A DNA stretch of 64,000 nt. Origin: Pedobacter montanisoli (GTDB lineage Bacteria > Bacteroidota > Bacteroidia > Sphingobacteriales > Sphingobacteriaceae). The first letter of the stretch is position 1. The number at the start of each line of letters is the position of its first letter. The position numbers and the translations under genes were made by a program. Where the stretch lies: the NCBI RefSeq assembly GCF_022809115.1, contig NZ_JALGBH010000002.1, positions 1,367,543 through 1,431,542 of the forward strand, in the 5' to 3' direction. Below the pieces are notes generated by a model. The model did not search any database, was not told the DNA's origin, and worked only from the letters and a program-made list of their open reading frames with translations. Shown here piece after piece: positions 58,591 through 64,000 of the stretch.

Positions 58591-59757
58591 CTATTTTAGA
58601 TTAGTTAATAAATGTTTTGTTACTACCTCGGCCGCAAATATACGTGTCTGCTCATCGGTTTCTAAATAATCCTGTAATGTAGGATGTGCGATAAAAGGAA
58701 CGTTTTCCATTGCTTCTTCAATTACATCGCTCATTTCTAAAAACCCAATCTGATCTTTTAAAAAAGCATCTACCACTATTTCATTTGCCGCATTGATGAT
58801 ACAAGGCATATTACCTCCTTTTTTCATCGCGTTATAAGCCAGCTCAAGGTTACGAAAAGTTTTTGTATCTGCATGACTAAATGTTAACTCGGGATAGTTT
58901 AAGAAATCAAAACGTTTAAAGTTATTTCTTATTCTCTGCGGATAGGCCAATGCATAATGAATAGGCAATTTCATATCAGGTACCCCCATTTGGGCTTTTA
59001 TAGACCCATCATTAAATTGTACCATTGAGTGGATCACAGATTGCGGATGCACCACCACCTCAATCTGTTCGGGCTGTAAGTTGAAAAGCCATTTGGCCTC
59101 TATCACTTCAAGTCCTTTATTCATTAGAGAAGCCGAATCTATGGTAATTTTTGCGCCCATTACCCAGTTAGGATGCTTGAGTGCTTCTTTTTTAGTAACT
59201 GAACTTAGAAAAGTCCTGTCTTTACCTCTAAAGGGACCTCCAGATGCAGTAAGTATGATTTTTTCAACCGGATTATTCTTTTCGCCCACAAGGCACTGAA
59301 AAATAGCAGAATGTTCTGAATCTACTGGAATAATTTCTACTCCATTTTGCTGGGCCAGTTCCATCACTAATTCGCCCGCTACCACTAAGGTTTCTTTATT
59401 GGCCAAACCAATATCTTTTTTAGCCTTAATTGCCGCAATGGTTGGTTTAAGTCCTACCGAGCCAACAAGAGCAGTAATTACGAAATGGGTTTCGGGCAGG
59501 GTTACTGCTTCTATTAAAGCTTCTTCACCACACAAAACTTTTATGCTCGGTAATGCTGTTTTAACTTTGGTGTAATGCACTTCATTGCCGATTACCACTA
59601 AATCGGGATTAAATTCCAAAGCCTGTTGTATCAAAAGGTCGGCACTATTCTGCGCGGTTAAGGCATTAACTTTATATAAGCCCGGGTTTTCCCGTACCAC
59701 TTCTAAAGTTTGTGTACCTATTGAACCTGTTGAACCTAAGATTGAAATATTTTTCAA
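58591..59757 (-). CDS. dxr: 1-deoxy-D-xylulose 5-phosphate reductoisomerase
   Basis: A 388-residue NADPH enzyme making 2-C-methyl-D-erythritol 4-phosphate in the non-mevalonate isoprenoid pathway. Visible are the NADPH motif GSTGSIGTQTLEVV (8-21), LANKETLVVAG, metal-site VDSEHSAIFQC, TASGGPFRG, IDSASLMNKGLEVIEA and VVHPQSVIHSMV. The length is normal. It is the first gene of the dxr-rseP unit. Upstream is a small four-helix-bundle gene in a possible inserted cassette. Confidence 0.95.
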   Translation of the reverse strand: MKNISILGSTGSIGTQTLEVVRENPGLYKVNALTAQNSADLLIQQALEFNPDLVVIGNEVHYTKVKTALPSIKVLCGEEALIEAVTLPETHFVITALVGSVGLKPTIAAIKAKKDIGLANKETLVVAGELVMELAQQNGVEIIPVDSEHSAIFQCLVGEKNNPVEKIILTASGGPFRGKDRTFLSSVTKKEALKHPNWVMGAKITIDSASLMNKGLEVIEAKWLFNLQPEQIEVVVHPQSVIHSMVQFNDGSIKAQMGVPDMKLPIHYALAYPQRIRNNFKRFDFLNYPELTFSHADTKTFRNLELAYNAMKKGGNMPCIINAANEIVVDAFLKDQIGFLEMSDVIEEAMENVPFIAHPTLQDYLETDEQTRIFAAEVVTKHLLTNLK

Positions 59758-59790
59758 ATTGATATGGTTGTTATATTAATTGTCTATGGT

Positions 59791-59822
59791 TGAATTGTTT
59801 TATTGCTGAATTGTCTTATTGT
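59791..59822 (+). repeat. Two tandem 16-base repeats beside the four-helix-bundle gene
   Basis: TGAATTGTTTTATTGC (59791-59806) is followed at once by TGAATTGTCTTATTGT (59807-59822), with two mismatches. The first copy also contains one arm of the inverted repeat described in the findings. Confidence 0.65.
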
Positions 59823-59827
59823 TTTAA

Positions 59828-60205
59828 CTAAACTTTCAACTTTTCGTTTGTAAACTTAATCAATGAATATACTTCCTTTGGCAAAGCACTTAAAGTATCA
59901 AAAATTTTAATATAATCTTCTTCATTGATCAGTTTTCTAACCTTAGCTTTTTCGTTCCAGTCTAAACATTCTTTTATCGAGCCAAGGCTATAGTAATAAA
60001 ACTTAATCTTATCTTTTTTATGATAACGTCCAAAACCTTCTGCAATGTTGGCAGAGATAGAATCCACTGCATTTACAAATTGTTGTCCAATCGAATATTT
60101 AGAGAAATTGTCCCATGAAGAAATCAAATTCCAAATAAGATTACTTAAGTGAAAAGCATTTGTATAAGCTTTAATCTGATTTAATTGTAGGTAATTTTTA
60201 TCCAT
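59828..60205 (-). CDS. Four-helix-bundle protein (S23 / 23S rRNA intervening-sequence family)
   Basis: A 125-residue all-helical protein. YSIGQQFVNAVDSISANIAEG followed by FGRY is the family signature (TIGR02436-type), then KFYYYSLGSIKECLDWNEKA. Members were first noticed inside 23S rRNA intervening sequences but occur widely in Bacteroidota; the function is unknown. I start at ATG 60205; the TTG 21 bases before adds seven residues from the flanking repeat. The gene is bracketed by AATTGTTTTATTG and its inverse (59793-59805, 60216-60228), so it may be a small mobile unit between dxr and the GH3 gene. Confidence 0.85.
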   Translation of the reverse strand: MDKNYLQLNQIKAYTNAFHLSNLIWNLISSWDNFSKYSIGQQFVNAVDSISANIAEGFGRYHKKDKIKFYYYSLGSIKECLDWNEKAKVRKLINEEDYIKIFDTLSALPKEVYSLIKFTNEKLKV

Positions 60206-60241
60206 AACAATGGAACAATAAAACAATTTTGCATTAAATTC

Positions 60242-61741
60242 TTACATTATATACTGAACTAACTCTTCTGCTATCTTTCTGTCGTTACTTAAACGTGGCA
60301 CTTTATTCTGTCCACCGAGCTTACCCTGAGATCTCATATAATTTACAAAGGAATCTCTTTGTAAAGACCTGATGATTAAAGGTTGCAATACATTACCTTC
60401 TATCAAGTCATAATAATAGATATTTTTTTGCTGTAAGGCCTGATCTACTTTTTTAGAAAAGGATTTTAAATCTACAGGTTCTTTAGCAAATTCTATGAAC
60501 CATTCGTGATAAGGCAGCTCTCCTTCAGCCGGATTTACCTGAGGGGCTACTGTAAACTCTGTAATCTCTACATTTTCATCATTTGCTACTGATAGCAAGG
60601 CCTGCTCTACTTCCTCACCTATTACATGCTCGCCAAAAGCCGAAATAAAATGTTTGATACGCCCAGTTACGATAATTTTATAGGGATTTAGAGAAACAAA
60701 TTTAACGGTATCTCCAATGCTATATCCCCACAAACCAGCATTTGTATTCAGAATTAAAGCATAATTTTTATCCAATTCTACCTCACCAAGACTTAAACGT
60801 GTTGGGTTTTCATTGTAATATTCATCAGCCGGTATAAACTCATAAAACATACCCGAATTGGCCAATAACAACAAACCCTGTGATTGCTGGCTATCTTGGT
60901 AGGCAATAAATCCTTCTGATGCCGGGTAAGTTTCTATAGAATCTATTTTTTTACCTATGCTAGCTTCTATTTTTGCTCTGTAAGGTTCATAATTTACGCC
61001 GCCATAAACAAACAGGCTAAAATTCTTGAAAATATCTTTGATCTTTTTGCCCGAAGATTGCTGGCTCAATCTATCAAAATACATTTGTACCCAAGGTGGT
61101 ATGCCGGAAATCAAGGTCATATCTTGATTGATCGTTTCCTCTACAATGGCATCTACTTTTTGTTCCCAGTCTTCTATGCAATTGGTTTTATAACTTGGTA
61201 AGCGATTTTTTTGGAGATATGCAGGTACCAAATGCGCAACGATACCCGATAAACGGCCTGTTTTTATCCCGTTTTTAATGCTAAGCACCGGACTTCCCTG
61301 TAAAAAGATCATTTTGCCGTTCACAAAATCTGCTTTACCGGTTTCGTGCACATAAGTTAACAACGCATTTCTTGCGGCCTTAATATGCTCGAGCATAGAT
61401 TCTTTAGAAATCGGAATGTACTTTACGCCTGATGTAGTACCTGAGGTTTTTGCAAAATACTGGGGTTTACCTTTCCAAAGCACATCTTCTTCGCCACCAA
61501 CAACTCTGTCTATATAAGTTTTTAGGCCTTCATAATCTCTTATTGGAACCTGAGCTTTAAAATCCTGGTAATTATTTATGGAAGTAAATTGATGATCTTT
61601 GCCGAAAGCTGTATGTCGTGCATTTTTAACCAACCGCACCAAGGTTTGTTCCTGTGCTGCAACAGCATTGTATTTCCACTTACTGATCTGTTTTACTACC
61701 CACGCTGCAAAGGGCTTACTTAATGCTGATTTTAATCCCAT
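60242..61741 (-). CDS. GH3 auxin-responsive-promoter-family protein (acyl-adenylate/amide synthetase fold)
   Basis: A 499-residue ANL-superfamily enzyme. The ATP/AMP loop KTSGTTSGVKYIPIS (about 94-110), FVYGGVNYEP, ETYPASEGF and the C-terminal hinge VTGRIKHFISAFGEHV are those of the GH3 family, whose plant members join amino acids to jasmonate or auxin. The role of the bacterial Bacteroidota members is not known; acyl-amino acid or lipid amide formation is a guess. I start at ATG 61741; a TTG six bases upstream is less likely. A 36-base gap separates it from the membrane-protein gene upstream, so an operon with it and the GT2 gene is likely. Confidence 0.88.
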   Translation of the reverse strand: MGLKSALSKPFAAWVVKQISKWKYNAVAAQEQTLVRLVKNARHTAFGKDHQFTSINNYQDFKAQVPIRDYEGLKTYIDRVVGGEEDVLWKGKPQYFAKTSGTTSGVKYIPISKESMLEHIKAARNALLTYVHETGKADFVNGKMIFLQGSPVLSIKNGIKTGRLSGIVAHLVPAYLQKNRLPSYKTNCIEDWEQKVDAIVEETINQDMTLISGIPPWVQMYFDRLSQQSSGKKIKDIFKNFSLFVYGGVNYEPYRAKIEASIGKKIDSIETYPASEGFIAYQDSQQSQGLLLLANSGMFYEFIPADEYYNENPTRLSLGEVELDKNYALILNTNAGLWGYSIGDTVKFVSLNPYKIIVTGRIKHFISAFGEHVIGEEVEQALLSVANDENVEITEFTVAPQVNPAEGELPYHEWFIEFAKEPVDLKSFSKKVDQALQQKNIYYYDLIEGNVLQPLIIRSLQRDSFVNYMRSQGKLGGQNKVPRLSNDRKIAEELVQYIM

Positions 61742-61777
61742 ACACAATTCTCCTGAGTAACCTCGTTAAATTATCAA

Positions 61778-62656
61778 TTATACGATATTATGGATAATAT
61801 CCGGATGTTCGTCCCCTTTATATTCGCTCATGATCTTGCGGTAAGCTACTGCAAAAAACGCTGTGGTAAATGGTACAATAACAAATGAACTGAAAACAAC
61901 TACAATTAGGGATATATATTGATTGATATTGTAATCAAATATCCAGTTGATGAGTTCAAAGCCCATTCTTATCACCGCATAAAAAAATGCAAATACTACA
62001 GCTTGTACAGCAACAAGTCCTGCAAAAATCATTAAGAGCTTTACAAAATTTCCTTTGGTTGTAGCCAAACTTAGCTTAATAGATTCAAAAGGTGGACTTT
62101 GCTTATCAATAATAAAAAACGGATAAAAGATAATACGGATAAAAATGATGAATACTGATAAAATGGCTATACCTACGGCTACATTTACAATCACATCGCC
62201 TACGGCCTTTAAATTGGAAATCAAATCCTGATGGTAAAGAAATTTAATTACCCAGTCTATGATAAAAAGTACAGGCATTAAAAGCACAACGATAAAAAAT
62301 ATACTTAGTCCAAAATACAAAGTGCCTGCTAAGAATTTAATCACTTCTTTTCGGGTAGGTAAAGTATCTACAATCTGTATTTCTTCATTTTCTGTATGGT
62401 CTAAAAGTCTTAGAATGTATTTAATAAGGCAAAGCTCTATTACACAATAACAAAGGATAAAGATCAGGAGCATTACCGCTCTGATACCCACATGTAGTTC
62501 TTCAAGGAAAAACGCCATTAATGTAGATGTTGATGCCGTTATAAAAACCAGAAAGCACAGGGTAGCTATGGAAAAATAGTTATCACGTGTAACCTTCCAG
62601 GCTTGCATAACCACATCTTTAACCGCGAAAGTACTTTCTTTAAGATAGTTTATCAT
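61778..62656 (-). CDS. Polytopic membrane protein of unknown function
   Basis: A 292-residue protein with about six hydrophobic segments (near 28-52, 58-82, 113-140, 160-185, 215-240 and 252-280) and a short acidic C-terminal tail. The arrangement of paired helices with an amphipathic N-terminal stretch recalls DUF975/glycerophosphodiester-phosphodiesterase membrane-domain-like proteins, but I cannot name the family. Its start overlaps the stop of the upstream GT2 gene by four bases (ATGA), so the two are translationally coupled and probably act in the same envelope process. Confidence 0.75.
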   Translation of the reverse strand: MINYLKESTFAVKDVVMQAWKVTRDNYFSIATLCFLVFITASTSTLMAFFLEELHVGIRAVMLLIFILCYCVIELCLIKYILRLLDHTENEEIQIVDTLPTRKEVIKFLAGTLYFGLSIFFIVVLLMPVLFIIDWVIKFLYHQDLISNLKAVGDVIVNVAVGIAILSVFIIFIRIIFYPFFIIDKQSPPFESIKLSLATTKGNFVKLLMIFAGLVAVQAVVFAFFYAVIRMGFELINWIFDYNINQYISLIVVVFSSFVIVPFTTAFFAVAYRKIMSEYKGDEHPDIIHNIV

Positions 62657-63621
62657 GACATTTTAAATATAACTCTTTTTACAAGGTCTTGCATAAAACC
62701 TAAACCATAGGCTGTAAGCTGTATAAACGATGCAATAACACTCAAAAATGCAATTTTTATTGATTTATTAACCTGCCAGGCATGAAAAAATATCAACAAA
62801 AAATAAAGCAGCACAAAAAAATTGCATATGTATGCCAAAGGTGGACAAAACAGATTACAAACTATAGTGAACAACAAACCTAAAGTAAAAACGGCCGGAA
62901 AAAAGTGAACCAGTTTTAATTCTGAAGGGAAATGTTTATAAATATTGATCCGTGCTCTTCCAAAGAAATGCAATTGTTTATAAAACTGCTTAAAGCTTGT
63001 ACGGCGTTTATGGTAAACTTTTGCCTCTGGGATCAGGCCAATTTTAAATCCGTTTTCATGTATGCGGATGCTGTATTCAATATCCTCTCCTAAACGGGTA
63101 AGGATAAATCCACCTACTTTTTCATAAACCTCTCTTGATATTCCCATATTAAAGCTACGTGGATGAAACTGTCCGATGTGTTTTTTATTTCCGCGTATGC
63201 CTCCGGTGGTAAAAGGAGAGGTCATGGCATAGCTGATAGCCTTTTGTATGGGTGTAAAACTCTCATGAGCGGCATCGGGTCCACCAAAAGCATCGAGCTT
63301 ATGCTCATAAAGGTAATTCTTTACAATTTCAAGGTAGTTTGAAGGCACTAAAATATCTGAATCGAAAATGATAAAATAATCGCCTTGAGCACGTTCAAAA
63401 CCAAAATTACGTGAAAAACCCTGTCCTGAATTTTCTTTATAAAAGTATTTTATATCAAGCTTATCGTTGTAAGCAGCTACAATATTTTTTGCATCATTAA
63501 CTGAACCATCTTCTATAACCAGCACTTCAAATTGCGTATAGGTCTGTTTACATAAGGTTGTCAACAGCTCATTAATTTCCTGCGGACGGTTGTATAAAGG
63601 TATAATGATGGAAAAAAACAT
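62653..63621 (-). CDS. Glycosyltransferase family 2 protein with C-terminal membrane helices
   Basis: A 322-residue GT-A fold inverting glycosyltransferase. It opens FSIIIPLYNRPQEINELL and has VIEDGSVND (nucleotide Asp), DXD-type FDSDILVP (about 90-97), and acceptor-site LGEDIEYSIRI with base Asp. Two or three transmembrane helices follow (about 245-310), anchoring it to the inner membrane, as in polyprenol-linked sugar transfer. It overlaps the downstream membrane-protein gene by four bases and is 60 bases after another GT2 gene. The substrate is unknown. Confidence 0.9.
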   Translation of the reverse strand: MFFSIIIPLYNRPQEINELLTTLCKQTYTQFEVLVIEDGSVNDAKNIVAAYNDKLDIKYFYKENSGQGFSRNFGFERAQGDYFIIFDSDILVPSNYLEIVKNYLYEHKLDAFGGPDAAHESFTPIQKAISYAMTSPFTTGGIRGNKKHIGQFHPRSFNMGISREVYEKVGGFILTRLGEDIEYSIRIHENGFKIGLIPEAKVYHKRRTSFKQFYKQLHFFGRARINIYKHFPSELKLVHFFPAVFTLGLLFTIVCNLFCPPLAYICNFFVLLYFLLIFFHAWQVNKSIKIAFLSVIASFIQLTAYGLGFMQDLVKRVIFKMS

Positions 63622-63681
63622 ATCTTGAAATGAAAGCCGAAAGACGACGAACCAAAGCTCTTTTAGCTTTAGTCGCTAAAC

Positions 63682-63999
63682 TCAATTAATTTCTTTTTCT
63701 ATTAAATATTGATTACGCTCAGGAGCGCTACGTGTTACCAGTTCGGCCACAAAACCTGTTAAAAACATTTGCGATCCCACAACAATAGCTACAAGTGCAA
63801 TATAAAACAGTGGTTGATCGGTAATCTCTCTTTTATAGGGGATGTGCATGGCGATATGATAGAGTTTTACCCCGATCATCCACAAGGCCATAATGGTACC
63901 CAATAAAAAGCTTAGCACCCCTAAAGAGCCAAAAAAGTGCATCGGACGTTTGCCAAATTTACCTACAAAAAAGATAGAAAGCAGATCTAAAAAGCCATT
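63682..63999 (-). CDS. Glycosyltransferase family 2 (DPM1/ArnC-like), C-terminal part, cut by window end
   Basis: The frame is open to the window edge; 105 C-terminal codons are seen. Sequence NGFLDLLSIFFVGKFGKRPM, then HFFGSLGVLSFLLG, two transmembrane helices and VAELVTRSAPERNQYLIEKE are the C-terminal region of ArnC/DPM1-like undecaprenyl- or dolichyl-phosphate sugar transferases. The catalytic domain lies outside the window. The Met at 63942 is internal. It is the first visible member of the envelope gene group that continues with the GT2 gene. Confidence 0.85.
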   Translation of the reverse strand, partial: NGFLDLLSIFFVGKFGKRPMHFFGSLGVLSFLLGTIMALWMIGVKLYHIAMHIPYKREITDQPLFYIALVAIVVGSQMFLTGFVAELVTRSAPERNQYLIEKEIN

Positions 64000-64000
64000 T

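Noticed and set aside
1..64000. CRISPR array, intact insertion sequence, prophage or rRNA operon
   Set aside because: I saw no regularly spaced repeats, transposase, phage structural genes or rRNA sequence on either strand.

Overview
The window is chromosomal DNA of a Bacteroidota bacterium, most likely of the Sphingobacteriaceae (Pedobacter-like). Signs of this are type IX secretion (T9SS) proteins, type III glutamine synthetase, Bacteroidota-type PurM and PurL, TAnnTTTG promoter elements without Shine-Dalgarno sequences, and low GC content. The genus is inferred from protein style only.

Layout. 1-15.5 kb: the 3' part of purL, a very long C25-family T9SS sortase-like protein (PorU2-like), a convergent FemAB-like acyltransferase/glycosyltransferase pair, tonB, glnN and purM. 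15.7-28.8 kb: an Oar-like TonB-dependent receptor, dihydrolipoyl dehydrogenase, an MBL hydrolase, pabB, a run of DUF4783-nadC-plsY-M48 lipoprotein genes, gpmI and a small lipoprotein. 28.8-45.4 kb: a minus-strand operon of a giant 4522-residue T9SS cargo (about 26 DUF11-type repeats, type B sorting domain), a PorP/SprF-like outer-membrane protein and a PorE-like OmpA protein. 45.4-50.4 kb: a compact class I lanthipeptide cluster (precursor, LanC, full-length LanB) with a terminator-like hairpin between precursor and enzyme genes. 50.4-53.8 kb: an alpha/beta hydrolase, an S41 peptidase and tRNA-Leu(CAA). Two decayed copies of the 3' end of what looks like a serine recombinase gene flank the peptidase, and one still reads into the tRNA. 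53.8-64 kb: DUF3817, threonine synthase, LysR, hscB, rseP, dxr, a four-helix-bundle gene inside a 13-bp inverted repeat, a GH3-family enzyme and a glycosyltransferase/membrane-protein group cut by the window end.

How the parts fit. Most of the window is housekeeping metabolism (purines, nitrogen, glycolysis, NAD, folate, isoprenoid, phospholipid, Fe-S) and envelope biology. Two accessory blocks stand out. One is the giant adhesin-like operon, whose three products form a cargo, partner and periplasmic-anchor set. The other is the lanthipeptide cluster beside a tRNA-Leu that has been hit by recombinase-borne elements. The cluster encodes one precursor with seven cysteines and an unusually acidic core, and it has both modification enzymes but no recognisable transporter, leader protease or immunity gene. 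The peptidase and hydrolase next to it may be island cargo rather than cluster members. All family calls are from reading the sequence; no searches were run.
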